Shown here: positions 35,101 through 50,100 of the stretch, piece after piece
Numbering within the stretch: position 1 is the stretch's first letter
Layout of the letters: each line of letters opens with the position of its first letter
Program-made: the position numbers and the translations under genes
Notes under the pieces: model-generated
Database searches by the model: none
What the model was told of the DNA's origin: nothing
Seen by the model: only the letters and a program-made list of their open reading frames with translations
Assembly: GCA_028622995.1 (NCBI GenBank)
Contig: JAJQJQ010000014.1
Location: 4,402,001-4,466,000, forward strand
Reading direction: 5' to 3'
Origin: Panagrolaimus kolymaensis
Lineage: Eukaryota > Nematoda > Chromadorea > Rhabditida > Panagrolaimidae
Length of the DNA: 64,000 nt

Positions 35101-38100
35101 TACAAATTCGAAACTTCACAGAATCCTAAAAACTAATTATAAAAATGGTTTTCTGTGAAGAAAATCAAATAAAAGAAATTTTTGAATGCACTATTTCGAG
35201 TTGCATATTTAAACCTTAAATTTGTACTCAATATCTTGGTCGTGTTTAATTCTACAAATTCGAAACTTCACAGAATCCTAAAAACTAATTATAAAAATGG
35301 TTTTCTGTGAAGAAAATCAAATAAAAGAAATTTTTGAATGCATTCTTTCGAGTTGCATATTTTAACCTTAAATTTGTACTCAATATCTGCCTTGCATTTG
35401 ATTCAACAAATTCGAAACTTCACAGAATCCTAAAAACTAATTATAAAAATGGTTTTCTGTGAAGAAAATCAAATAAAAGAAATTTTTGAATGCATTCTTT
35501 CGAGTTGCATATTTTAACCTTAAATTTGTACTCAATATCTGCCTTGCATTTGATTCAACAAATTCGAAACTTCACAGAATCCTAAAAACTAATTATAAAA
35601 ATGGTTTTCTGTGAAGAAAATCAAATAAAAGAAATTTTTGAATGCACTTTTTCGAGTTGCATATTTTAACCTTAAATTTGTACTCAATATCTTGGTCGTG
35701 TTTAATTCTACAAATTCGAAACTTCACAGAATCCTAAAAACTAAATAAAATAATTGCTTTCTGTGAAGAAAATCAAATAAAAGAAATTTTTGAATGCACT
35801 ATTTCGAGTTGCATATTTAAACCTTAAATTTGTACTCAATATCTTGGTCGTGTTTAATTCTACAAATTCGAAACTTCACAGAATCCTAAAAACTAAATAA
35901 AATAATTGCTTTCTGTGAAGAAAATCAAATAAAAGAAATTTTTGAATGCACTATTTCGAGTTGCATATTTAAACCTTAAATTTGTACTCAATATCTTGGT
36001 CGTGTTTAATTCTACAAATTCGAAACTTCACAGAATCCTAAAAACTAAATAAAATAATTGCTTTCTGTGAAGAAAATCAAATAAAAGAAATTTTTGAATG
36101 CACTATTTCGAGTTGCATATTTAAACCTTAAATTTGTACTCAATATCTGCCTTGCTTTTGATTCAACAAATTCGAAACTTCACAGAATCCTAAAAACTAA
36201 TTATAAAAATGGTTTTCTGTGAAGAAAATCAAATAAAAGAAATTTTTGAATGCACTTTTTCGAGTTGCATATTTTAACCTTAAATTTGAACTCAATATCT
36301 GCCTTGCTTTTGATTCAACAAATTCGAAACTTCACAGAATCCTAAAAACTAATTATAAAAATGGTTTTCTGTGAAGAAAATCAAATAAAAGAAATTTTTG
36401 AATGCACTATTTCGAGTTGCATATTTAAACCTTAAATTTGTACTCAATATCTTGGTCGTGTTTAATTCTACAAATTCGAAACTTCACAGAATCCTAAAAA
36501 CTAAATAAAATAATTGCTTTCTGTGAAGAAAATCAAATAAAAGAAATTTTTGAATGCACTATTTCGAGTTGCATATTTAAACCTTAAATTTGTACTCAAT
36601 ATCTTGGTCGTGTTTAATTCTACAAATTCGAAACTTCACAGAATCCTAAAAACTAAATAAAATAATTGCTTTCTGTGAAGAAAATCAAATAAAAGAAATT
36701 TTTGAATGCACTATTTCGAGTTGCATATTTAAACCTTAAATTTGTACTCAATATCTTGGTCGTGTTTAATTCTACAAATTCGAAACTTCACAGAATCCTA
36801 AAAACTAATTATAAAAATGGTTTTCTGTGAAGAAAATCAAATAAAAGAAATTTTTGAATGCATTCTTTCGAGTTGCATATTTTAACCTTAAATTTGTACT
36901 CAATATCTGCCTTGCATTTGATTCAACAAATTCGAAACTTCACAGAATCCTAAAAACTAATTATAAAAATGGTTTTCTGTGAAGAAAATCAAATAAAAGA
37001 AATTTTTGAATGCATTCTTTCGAGTTGCATATTTTAACCTTAAATTTGTACTCAATATCTGCCTTGCATTTGATTCAACAAATTCGAAACTTCACAGAAT
37101 CCTAAAAACTAATTATAAAAATGGTTTTCTGTGAAGAAAATCAAATAAAAGAAATTTTTGAATGCACTTTTTCGAGTTGCATATTTTAACCTTAAATTTG
37201 AACTCAATATCTGCCTTGCTTTTGATTCAACAAATTCGAAACTTCACAGAATCCTAAAAACTAATTATAAAAATGGTTTTCTGTGAAGAAAATCAAATAA
37301 AAGAAATTTTTGAATGCACTATTTCGAGTTGCATATTTAAACCTTAAATTTGTACTCAATATCTTGGTCGTGTTTAATTCTACAAATTCGAAACTTCACA
37401 GAATCCTAAAAACTAAATAAAATAATTGCTTTCTGTGAAGAAAATCAAATAAAAGAAATTTTTGAATGCACTATTTCGAGTTGCATATTTAAACCTTAAA
37501 TTTGTACTCAATATCTTGGTCGTGTTTAATTCTACAAATTCGAAACTTCACAGAATCCTAAAAACTAATTATAAAAATGGTTTTCTGTGAAGAAAATCAA
37601 ATAAAAGAAATTTTTGAATGCATTCTTTCGAGTTGCATATTTTAACCTTAAATTTGTACTCAATATCTGCCTTGCATTTGATTCAACAAATTCGAAACTT
37701 CACAGAATCCTAAAAACTAATTATAAAAATGGTTTTCTGTGAAGAAAATCAAATAAAAGAAATTTTTGAATGCATTCTTTCGAGTTGCATATTTTAACCT
37801 TAAATTTGTACTCAATATCTGCCTTGCATTTGATTCAACAAATTCGAAACTTCACAGAATCCTAAAAACTAATTATAAAAATGGTTTTCTGTGAAGAAAA
37901 TCAAATAAAAGAAATTTTTGAATGCACTTTTTCGAGTTGCATATTTTAACCTTAAATTTGAACTCAATATCTGCCTTGCTTTTGATTCAACAAATTCGAA
38001 ACTTCACAGAATCCTAAAAACTAATTATAAAAATGGTTTTCTGTGAAGAAAATCAAATAAAAGAAATTTTTGAATGCACTATTTCGAGTTGCATATTTAA
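29146..38100 (+). repeat. Satellite C domain with 4-6-monomer higher-order repeats
   Basis: Blocks built from a GCATTCTTT monomer or two, one GCACTTTTT monomer and several L/t-form monomers with the A-rich loop repeat with changing length. The GCACTTTTT marker falls at about 33361, 33969, 34729, 35641, 36249, 37161 and 37921, with spacings of 608, 760, 912, 608, 912 and 760 bp, that is 4, 5, 6, 4, 6 and 5 units. This is a higher-order repeat still changing in unit number. Borders are approximate. Confidence 0.75.
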
Positions 38101-41100
38101 ACCTTAAATTTGTACTCAATATCTTGGTCGTGCTTAATTCTACAAATTCGAAACTTCACAGAATTCTAAAAACTAAATAAAATAATTGCTTTCTGTGTAG
38201 AAAATCAAATAAAAGAAATTTTTGAATGCACTATTTCGAGTTGCATATTTAAACCTTAAATTAGTACTCAATATCTGCCTTGCTTTTGATTCAACAAATT
38301 CGAAACTTCACAGAATCCTAAAAACTAATTATAAAAATGGTTTTCTGTGAAGAAAATCAAATAAAAGAAATTTTTGAATGCACTATTTCGAGTTGCATAT
38401 TTAAACCTTAAATTTGTACTCGATATCTTGGTCGTGCTTAATTCTACAAATTCGAAACTTCACAGAATCCTAAAAACTAAATAAAATAATGGTTTTCTGT
38501 GAAGAAAATCAAATAAAAGAAATTTTTGAATGCACTATTTCGAGTTGCATATTTAAACCTTAAATTTGTACTCAATATCTTGGTCGTGTTTAATTCTACA
38601 AATTCGAAACTTCACAGAATCCTAAAAACTAAATAAAATAATTGCTTTCTGTGAAGAAAATCAAATAAAAGAAATTTTTGAATGCACTATTTCGAGTTGC
38701 ATATTTAAACCTTAAATTAGTACTCAATATCTGCCTTGCTTTTGATTCAACAAATTCGAAACTTCACAGAATCCTAAAAACTAATTATAAAAATGGTTTT
38801 CTGTGAAGAAAATCAAATAAAAGAAATTTTTGAATGCACTATTTCGAGTTGCATATTTAAACCTTAAATTTGTACTCAATATCTTGGTCGTGCTTAATTC
38901 TACAAATTCGAAACTTCACAGAATCCTAAAAACTAAATAAAATAATGGTTTTCTGTGAAGAAAATCAAATAAAAGAAATTTTTGAATGCACTATTTCGAG
39001 TTTCATATTTAAACCTTAAATTAGTACTCAATATCTGCCTTGCTTTTGATTCAACAAATTCGAAACTTCACAGAATCCTAAAAACTAATTATAAAAATGG
39101 TTTTCTGTGAAGAAAATCAAATAAAAGAAATTTTTGAATGCATTCTTTCGAGTTGCATATTTTAACCTTAAATTTGTACTCAATATCTGCCTTGCATTTG
39201 ATTCAACAAATTCGAAACTTCACAGAATCCTAAAAACTAATTATAAAAATGGTTTTCTGTGAAGAAAATCAAATAAAAGAAATTTTTGAATGCATTCTTT
39301 CGAGTTGCATATTTTAACCTTAAATTTGTACTCAATATCTGCCTTGCATTTGATTCAACAAATTCGAAACTTCACAGAATCCTAAAAACTAATTATAAAA
39401 ATGGTTTTCTGTGAAGAAAATCAAATAAAAGAAATTTTTGAATGCACTTTTTCGAGTTGCATATTTTAACCTTAAATTTGAACTCAATATCTGCCTTGCT
39501 TTTGATTCAACAAATTCGAAACTTCACAGAATCCTAAAAACTAATTATAAAAATGGTTTTCTGTGAAGAAAATCAAATAAAAGAAATTTTTGAATGCACT
39601 ATTTCGAGTTGCATATTTAAACCTTAAATTTGTACTCAATATCTTGGTCGTGCTTAATTCTACAAATTCGAAACTTCACAGAATCCTAAAAACTAAATAA
39701 AATAATGGTTTTCTGTGAAGAAAATCAAATAAAAGAAATTTTTGAATGCACTATTTCGAGTTGCATATTTAAACCTTAAATTTGTACTCAATATCTTGGT
39801 CGTGTTTAATTCTACAAATTCGAAACTTCACAGAATCCTAAAAACTAAATAAAATAATTGCTTTCTGTGAAGAAAATCAAATAAAAGAAATTTTTGAATG
39901 CACTATTTCGAGTTGCATATTTAAACCTTAAATTAGTACTCAATATCTGCCTTGCTTTTGATTCAACAAATTCGAAACTTCACAGAATCCTAAAAACTAA
40001 TTATAAAAATGGTTTTCTGTGAAGAAAATCAAATAAAAGAAATTTTTGAATGCACTATTTCGAGTTGCATATTTAAACCTTAAATTTGTACTCAATATCT
40101 TGGTCGTGCTTAATTCTACAAATTCGAAACTTCACAGAATCCTAAAAACTAATTATAAAAATGGTTTTCTGTGAAGAAAATCAAATAAAAGAAATTTTTG
40201 AATGCACTCTTTCGAGTTGCATATTTAAACCTTAAATTTGTACTCAATATCTTGGTCGTGCTTAATTCTACAAATTCGAAACTTCACAGAATCCTAAAAA
40301 CTAAATAAAATAATTGCTTTCTGTGAAGAAAATCAAATAAAAGAAATTTTTGAATGCACTATTTCGAGTTGCATATTTAAACCTTAAATTTGTACTCAAT
40401 ATCTTGGTCGTGCTTAATTCTACAAATTCGAAACTTCACAGAATCCTAAAAACTAAATAAAATAATTGCTTTCTGTGAAGAAAATCAAATAAAAGAAATT
40501 TTTGAATGCACTATTTCGAGTTGCATATTTAAACCTTAAATTAGTACTCAATATCTGCCTTGCTTTTGATTCAACAAATTCGAAACTTCACAGAATCCTA
40601 AAAACTAATTATAAAAATGGTTTTCTGTGAAGAAAATCAAATAAAAGAAATTTTTGAATGCACTCTTTCGAGTTGCATATTTAAACCTTAAATTTGTACT
40701 CAATATCTTGGTCGTGTTTAATTCTACAAATTCGAAACTTCACAGAATCCTAAAAACTAAATAAAATAATTGCTTTCTGTGAAGAAAATCAAATAAAAGA
40801 AATTTTTGAATGCACTATTTCGAGTTGCATATTTAAACCTTAAATTAGTACTCAATATCTGCCTTGCTTTTGATTCAACAAATTCGAAACTTCACAGAAT
40901 CCTAAAAACTAATTATAAAAATGGTTTTCTGTGAAGAAAATCAAATAAAAGAAATTTTTGAATGCATTCTTTCGAGTTGCATATTTTAACCTTAAATTTG
41001 TACTCAATATCTGCCTTGCATTTGATTCAACAAATTCGAAACTTCACAGAATCCTAAAAACTAATTATAAAAATGGTTTTCTGTGAAGAAAATCAAATAA

Positions 41101-44100
41101 AAGAAATTTTTGAATGCATTCTTTCGAGTTGCATATTTTAACCTTAAATTTGTACTCAATATCTGCCTTGCTTTTGATTCAACAAATTCGAAACTTCACA
41201 GAATCCTAAAAACTAATTATAAAAATGGTTTTCTGTGAAGAAAATCAAATAAAAGAAATTTTTGAATGCACTATTTCGAGTTGCATATTTAAACCTTAAA
41301 TTTGTACTCAATATCTTGGTCGTGCTTAATTCTACAAATTCGAAACTTCACAGAATCCTAAAAACTAATTATAAAAATGGTTTTCTGTGAAGAAAATCAA
41401 ATAAAAGAAATTTTTGAATGCATTCTTTCGAGTTGCATATTTTAACCTTAAATTTGTACTCAATATCTGCCTTGCATTTGATTCAACAAATTCGAAACTT
41501 CACAGAATCCTAAAAACTAATTATAAAAATGGTTTTCTGTGAAGAAAATCAAATAAAAGAAATTTTTGAATGCATTCTTTCGAGTTGCATATTTTAACCT
41601 TAAATTTGTACTCAATATCTGCCTTGCTTTTGATTCAACAAATTCGAAACTTCACAGAATCCTAAAAACTAATTATAAAAATGGTTTTCTGTGAAGAAAA
41701 TCAAATAAAAGAAATTTTTGAATGCACTATTTCGAGTTGCATATTTAAACCTTAAATTTGTACTCAATATCTTGGTCGTGCTTAATTCTACAAATTCGAA
41801 ACTTCACAGAATCCTAAAAACTAAATAAAATAATTGCTTTCTGTGAAGAAAATCAAATAAAAGAAATTTTTGAATGCACTATTTCGAGTTGCATATTTAA
41901 ACCTTAAATTTGTACTCAATATCTTGGTCGTGCTTAATTCTACAAATTCGAAACTTCACAGAATCCTAAAAACTAAATAAAATAATTGCTTTCTGTGAAG
42001 AAAATCAAATAAAAGAAATTTTTGAATGCACTATTTCGAGTTGCATATTTAAACCTTAAATTAGTACTCAATATCTGCCTTGCTTTTGATTCAACAAATT
42101 CGAAACTTCACAGAATCCTAAAAACTAATTATAAAAATGGTTTTCTGTGAAGAAAATCAAATAAAAGAAATTTTTGAATGCATTCTTTCGAGTTGCATAT
42201 TTTAACCTTAAATTTGTACTCAATATCTGCCTTGCATTTGATTCAACAAATTCGAAACTTCACAGAATCCTAAAAACTAATTATAAAAATGGTTTTCTGT
42301 GAAGAAAATCAAATAAAAGAAATTTTTGAATGCACTTTTTCGAGTTGCATATTTTAACCTTAAATTTGAACTCAATATCTGCCTTGCTTTTGATTCAACA
42401 AATTCGAAACTTCACAGAATCCTAAAAACTAATTATAAAAATGGTTTTCTGTGAAGAAAATCAAATAAAAGAAATTTTTGAATGCACTATTTCGAGTTGC
42501 ATATTTAAACCTTAAATTTGTACTCAATATCTTGGTCGTGCTTAATTCTACAAATTCGAAACTTCACAGAATCCTAAAAACTAAATAAAATAATTGCTTT
42601 CTGTGAAGAAAATCAAATAAAAGAAATTTTTGAATGCACTATTTCGAGTTGCATATTTAAACCTTAAATTTGTACTCAATATCTTGGTCGTGCTTAATTC
42701 TACAAATTCGAAACTTCACAGAATCCTAAAAACTAAATAAAATAATTGCTTTCTGTGAAGAAAATCAAATAAAAGAAATTTTTGAATGCACTATTTCGAG
42801 TTGCATATTTAAACCTTAAATTAGTACTCAATATCTGCCTTGCTTTTGATTCAACAAATTCGAAACTTCACAGAATCCTAAAAACTAATTATAAAAATGG
42901 TTTTCTGTGAAGAAAATCAAATAAAAGAAATTTTTGAATGCACTATTTCGAGTTGCATATTTAAACCTTAAATTTGTACTCAATATCTTGGTCGTGCTTA
43001 ATTCTACAAATTCGAAACTTCACAGAATCCTAAAAACTAAATAAAATAATTGCTTTCTGTGAAGAAAATCAAATAAAAGAAATTTTTGAATGCACTATTT
43101 CGAGTTGCATATTTAAACCTTAAATTTGTACTCAATATCTTGGTCGTGCTTAATTCTACAAATTCGAAACTTCACAGAATCCTAAAAACTAATTATAAAA
43201 ATGGTTTTCTGTGAAGAAAATCAAATAAAAGAAATTTTTGAATGCACTCTTTCGAGTTGCATATTTAAACCTTAAATTTGTACTCAATATCTTGGTCGTG
43301 TTTAATTCTACAAATTCGAAACTTCACAGAATCCTAAAAACTAAATAAAATAATTGCTTTCTGTGAAGAAAATCAAATAAAAGAAATTTTTGAATGCACT
43401 ATTTCGAGTTGCATATTTAAACCTTAAATTAGTACTCAATATCTGCCTTGCTTTTGATTCAACAAATTCGAAACTTCACAGAATCCTAAAAACTAATTAT
43501 AAAAATGGTTTTCTGTGAAGAAAATCAAATAAAAGAAATTTTTGAATGCACTATTTCGAGTTGCATATTTAAACCTTAAATTTGTACTCAATATCTTGGT
43601 CGTGCTTAATTCTACAAATTCGAAACTTCACAGAATCCTAAAAACTAATTATAAAAATGGTTTTCTGTGAAGAAAATCAAATAAAAGAAATTTTTGAATG
43701 CACTCTTTCGAGTTGCATATTTAAACCTTAAATTTGTACTCAATATCTTGGTCGTGCTTAATTCTACAAATTCGAAACTTCACAGAATCCTAAAAACTAA
43801 ATAAAATAATTGCTTTCTGTGAAGAAAATCAAATAAAAGAAATTTTTGAATGCACTCTTTCGAGTTGCATATTTAAACCTTAAATTTGTACTCAATATCT
43901 TGGTCGTGCTTAATTCTACAAATTCGAAACTTCACAGAATCCTAAAAACTAAATAAAATAATTGCTTTCTGTGAAGAAAATCAAATAAAAGAAATTTTTG
44001 AATGCACTATTTCGAGTTGCATATTTAAACCTTAAATTTGTACTCAATATCTTGGTCGTGCTTAATTCTACAAATTCGAAACTTCACAGAATCCTAAAAA

Positions 44101-47100
44101 CTAATTATAAAAATGGTTTTCTGTGAAGAAAATCAAATAAAAGAAATTTTTGAATGCACTCTTTCGAGTTGCATATTTAAACCTTAAATTTGTACTCAAT
44201 ATCTTGGTCGTGTTTAATTCTACAAATTCGAAACTTCACAGAATCCTAAAAACTAAATAAAATAATTGCTTTCTGTGAAGAAAATCAAATAAAAGAAATT
44301 TTTGAATGCACTATTTCGAGTTGCATATTTAAACCTTAAATTAGTACTCAATATCTGCCTTGCTTTTGATTCAACAAATTCGAAACTTCACAGAATCCTA
44401 AAAACTAATTATAAAAATGGTTTTCTGTGAAGAAAATCAAATAAAAGAAATTTTTGAATGCACTATTTCGAGTTGCATATTTAAACCTTAAATTTGTACT
44501 CAATATCTTGGTCGTGCTTAATTCTACAAATTCGAAACTTCACAGAATCCTAAAAACTAATTATAAAAATGGTTTTCTGTGAAGAAAATCAAATAAAAGA
44601 AATTTTTGAATGCACTCTTTCGAGTTGCATATTTAAACCTTAAATTTGTACTCAATATCTTGGTCGTGCTTAATTCTACAAATTCGAAACTTCACAGAAT
44701 CCTAAAAACTAATTATAAAAATGGTTTTCTGTGAAGAAAATCAAATAAAAGAAATTTTTGAATGCACTCTTTCGAGTTGCATATTTAAACCTTAAATTTG
44801 TACTCAATATCTTGGTCGTGCTTAATTCTACAAATTCGAAACTTCACAGAATCCTAAAAACTAAATAAAATAATTGCTTTCTGTGAAGAAAATCAAATAA
44901 AAGAAATTTTTGAATGCACTATTTCGAGTTGCATATTTAAACCTTAAATTAGTACTCAATATCTGCCTTGCATTTGATTCAACAAATTCGAAACTTCACA
45001 GAATCCTAAAAACTAATTATAAAAATGGTTTTCTGTGAAGAAAATCAAATAAAAGAAATTTTTGAATGCACTTTTTCGAGTTGCATATTTTAACCTTAAA
45101 TTTGAACTCAATATCTGCCTTGCTTTTGATTCAACAAATTCGAAACTTCACAGAATCCTAAAAACTAATTATAAAAATGGTTTTCTGTGAAGAAAATCAA
45201 ATAAAAGAAATTTTTGAATGCACTATTTCGAGTTGCATATTTAAACCTTAAATTTGTACTCAATATCTTGGTCGTGCTTAATTCTACAAATTCGAAACTT
45301 CACAGAATCCTAAAAACTAATTATAAAAATGGTTTTCTGTGAAGAAAATCAAATAAAAGAAATTTTTGAATGCACTCTTTCGAGTTGCATATTTAAACCT
45401 TAAATTTGTACTCAATATCTTGGTCGTGCTTAATTCTACAAATTCGAAACTTCACAGAATCCTAAAAACTAAATAAAATAATTGCTTTCTGTGAAGAAAA
45501 TCAAATAAAAGAAATTTTTGAATGCACTATTTCGAGTTGCATATTTAAACCTTAAATTTGTACTCAATATCTTGGTCGTGCTTAATTCTACAAATTCGAA
45601 ACTTCACAGAATCCTAAAAACTAAATAAAATAATTGCTTTCTGTGAAGAAAATCAAATAAAAGAAATTTTTGAATGCACTATTTCGAGTTGCATATTTAA
45701 ACCTTAAATTAGTACTCAATATCTGCCTTGCTTTTGATTCAACAAATTCGAAACTTCACAGAATCCTAAAAACTAATTATAAAAATGGTTTTCTGTGAAG
45801 AAAATCAAATAAAAGAAATTTTTGAATGCACTATTTCGAGTTGCATATTTAAACCTTAAATTTGTACTCAATATCTTGGTCGTGCTTAATTCTACAAATT
45901 CGAAACTTCACAGAATCCTAAAAACTAAATAAAATAATTGCTTTCTGTGAAGAAAATCAAATAAAAGAAATTTTTGAATGCACTATTTCGAGTTGCATAT
46001 TTAAACCTTAAATTTGTACTCAATATCTTGGTCGTGCTTAATTCTACAAATTCGAAACTTCACAGAATCCTAAAAACTAATTATAAAAATGGTTTTCTGT
46101 GAAGAAAATCAAATAAAAGAAATTTTTGAATGCACTCTTTCGAGTTGCATATTTAAACCTTAAATTTGTACTCAATATCTTGGTCGTGCTTAATTCTACA
46201 AATTCGAAACTTCACAGAATCCTAAAAACTAATTATAAAAATGGTTTTCTGTGAAGAAAATCAAATAAAAGAAATTTTTGAATGCACTCTTTCGAGTTGC
46301 ATATTTAAACCTTAAATTTGTACTCAATATCTTGGTCGTGCTTAATTCTACAAATTCGAAACTTCACAGAATCCTAAAAACTAAATAAAATAATTGCTTT
46401 CTGTGAAGAAAATCAAATAAAAGAAATTTTTGAATGCACTATTTCGAGTTGCATATTTAAACCTTAAATTAGTACTCAATATCTGCCTTGCATTTGATTC
46501 AACAAATTCGAAACTTCACAGAATCCTAAAAACTAATTATAAAAATGGTTTTCTGTGAAGAAAATCAAATAAAAGAAATTTTTGAATGCACTTTTTCGAG
46601 TTGCATATTTTAACCTTAAATTTGAACTCAATATCTGCCTTGCTTTTGATTCAACAAATTCGAAACTTCACAGAATCCTAAAAACTAATTATAAAAATGG
46701 TTTTCTGTGAAGAAAATCAAATAAAAGAAATTTTTGAATGCACTATTTCGAGTTGCATATTTAAACCTTAAATTTGTACTCAATATCTTGGTCGTGCTTA
46801 ATTCTACAAATTCGAAACTTCACAGAATCCTAAAAACTAATTATAAAAATGGTTTTCTGTGAAGAAAATCAAATAAAAGAAATTTTTGAATGCACTCTTT
46901 CGAGTTGCATATTTAAACCTTAAATTTGTACTCAATATCTTGGTCGTGCTTAATTCTACAAATTCGAAACTTCACAGAATCCTAAAAACTAAATAAAATA
47001 ATTGCTTTCTGTGAAGAAAATCAAATAAAAGAAATTTTTGAATGCACTATTTCGAGTTGCATATTTAAACCTTAAATTTGTACTCAATATCTTGGTCGTG

Positions 47101-50100
47101 CTTAATTCTACAAATTCGAAACTTCACAGAATCCTAAAAACTAAATAAAATAATTGCTTTCTGTGAAGAAAATCAAATAAAAGAAATTTTTGAATGCACT
47201 ATTTCGAGTTGCATATTTAAACCTTAAATTAGTACTCAATATCTGCCTTGCTTTTGATTCAACAAATTCGAAACTTCACAGAATCCTAAAAACTAATTAT
47301 AAAAATGGTTTTCTGTGAAGAAAATCAAATAAAAGAAATTTTTGAATGCACTCTTTCGAGTTGCATATTTAAACCTTAAATTTGTACTCAATATCTTGGT
47401 CGTGCTTAATTCTACAAATTCGAAACTTCACAGAATCCTAAAAACTAAATAAAATAATTGCTTTCTGTGAAGAAAATCAAATAAAAGAAATTTTTGAATG
47501 CACTATTTCGAGTTGCATATTTAAACCTTAAATTTGTACTCAATATCTTGGTCGTGCTTAATTCTACAAATTCGAAACTTCACAGAATCCTAAAAACTAA
47601 ATAAAATAATTGCTTTCTGTGAAGAAAATCAAATAAAAGAAATTTTTGAATGCACTATTTCGAGTTGCATATTTAAACCTTAAATTTGTACTCAATATCT
47701 TGGTCGTGCTTAATTCTACAAATTCGAAACTTCACAGAATCCTAAAAACTAAATAAAATAATTGCTTTCTGTGAAGAAAATCAAATAAAAGAAATTTTTG
47801 AATGCACTATTTCGAGTTGCATATTTAAACCTTAAATTTGTACTCAATATCTTGGTCGTGCTTAATTCTACAAATTCGAAACTTCACAGAATCCTAAAAA
47901 CTAATTATAAAAATGGTTTTCTGTGAAGAAAATCAAATAAAAGAAATTTTTGAATGCACTCTTTCGAGTTGCATATTTAAACCTTAAATTTGTACTCAAT
48001 ATCTTGGTCGTGCTTAATTCTACAAATTCGAAACTTCACAGAATCCTAAAAACTAAATAAAATAATTGCTTTCTGTGAAGAAAATCAAATAAAAGAAATT
48101 TTTGAATGCACTATTTCGAGTTGCATATTTAAACCTTAAATTTGTACTCAATATCTTGGTCGTGCTTAATTCTACAAATTCGAAACTTCACAGAATCCTA
48201 AAAACTAAATAAAATAATTGCTTTCTGTGAAGAAAATCAAATAAAAGAAATTTTTGAATGCACTATTTCGAGTTGCATATTTAAACCTTAAATTAGTACT
48301 CAATATCTGCCTTGCTTTTGATTCAACAAATTCGAAACTTCACAGAATCCTAAAAACTAATTATAAAAATGGTTTTCTGTGAAGAAAATCAAATAAAAGA
48401 AATTTTTGAATGCACTCTTTCGAGTTGCATATTTAAACCTTAAATTTGTACTCAATATCTTGGTCGTGCTTAATTCTACAAATTCGAAACTTCACAGAAT
48501 CCTAAAAACTAAATAAAATAATTGCTTTCTGTGAAGAAAATCAAATAAAAGAAATTTTTGAATGCACTATTTCGAGTTGCATATTTAAACCTTAAATTAG
48601 TACTCAATATCTGCCTTGCATTTGATTCAACAAATTCGAAACTTCACAGAATCCTAAAAACTAATTATAAAAATGGTTTTCTGTGAAGAAAATCAAATAA
48701 AAGAAATTTTTGAATGCACTTTTTCGAGTTGCATATTTTAACCTTAAATTTGAACTCAATATCTGCCTTGCTTTTGATTCAACAAATTCGAAACTTCACA
48801 GAATCCTAAAAACTAATTATAAAAATGGTTTTCTGTGAAGAAAATCAAATAAAAGAAATTTTTGAATGCACTATTTCGAGTTGCATATTTAAACCTTAAA
48901 TTTGTACTCAATATCTTGGTCGTGCTTAATTCTACAAATTCGAAACTTCACAGAATCCTAAAAACTAATTATAAAAATGGTTTTCTGTGAAGAAAATCAA
49001 ATAAAAGAAATTTTTGAATGCACTCTTTCGAGTTGCATATTTAAACCTTAAATTTGTACTCAATATCTTGGTCGTGCTTAATTCTACAAATTCGAAACTT
49101 CACAGAATCCTAAAAACTAAATAAAATAATTGCTTTCTGTGAAGAAAATCAAATAAAAGAAATTTTTGAATGCACTATTTCGAGTTGCATATTTAAACCT
49201 TAAATTTGTACTCAATATCTTGGTCGTGCTTAATTCTACAAATTCGAAACTTCACAGAATCCTAAAAACTAAATAAAATAATTGCTTTCTGTGAAGAAAA
49301 TCAAATAAAAGAAATTTTTGAATGCACTATTTCGAGTTGCATATTTAAACCTTAAATTAGTACTCAATATCTGCCTTGCTTTTGATTCAACAAATTCGAA
49401 ACTTCACAGAATCCTAAAAACTAATTATAAAAATGGTTTTCTGTGAAGAAAATCAAATAAAAGAAATTTTTGAATGCACTATTTCGAGTTGCATATTTAA
49501 ACCTTAAATTTGTACTCAATATCTTGGTCGTGCTTAATTCTACAAATTCGAAACTTCACAGAATCCTAAAAACTAAATAAAATAATTGCTTTCTGTGAAG
49601 AAAATCAAATAAAAGAAATTTTTGAATGCACTATTTCGAGTTGCATATTTAAACCTTAAATTTGTACTCAATATCTTGGTCGTGCTTAATTCTACAAATT
49701 CGAAACTTCACAGAATCCTAAAAACTAATTATAAAAATGGTTTTCTGTGAAGAAAATCAAATAAAAGAAATTTTTGAATGCACTCTTTCGAGTTGCATAT
49801 TTAAACCTTAAATTTGTACTCAATATCTTGGTCGTGTTTAATTCTACAAATTCGAAACTTCACAGAATCCTAAAAACTAAATAAAATAATTGCTTTCTGT
49901 GAAGAAAATCAAATAAAAGAAATTTTTGAATGCACTATTTCGAGTTGCATATTTAAACCTTAAATTAGTACTCAATATCTGCCTTGCTTTTGATTCAACA
50001 AATTCGAAACTTCACAGAATCCTAAAAACTAATTATAAAAATGGTTTTCTGTGAAGAAAATCAAATAAAAGAAATTTTTGAATGCACTATTTCGAGTTGC

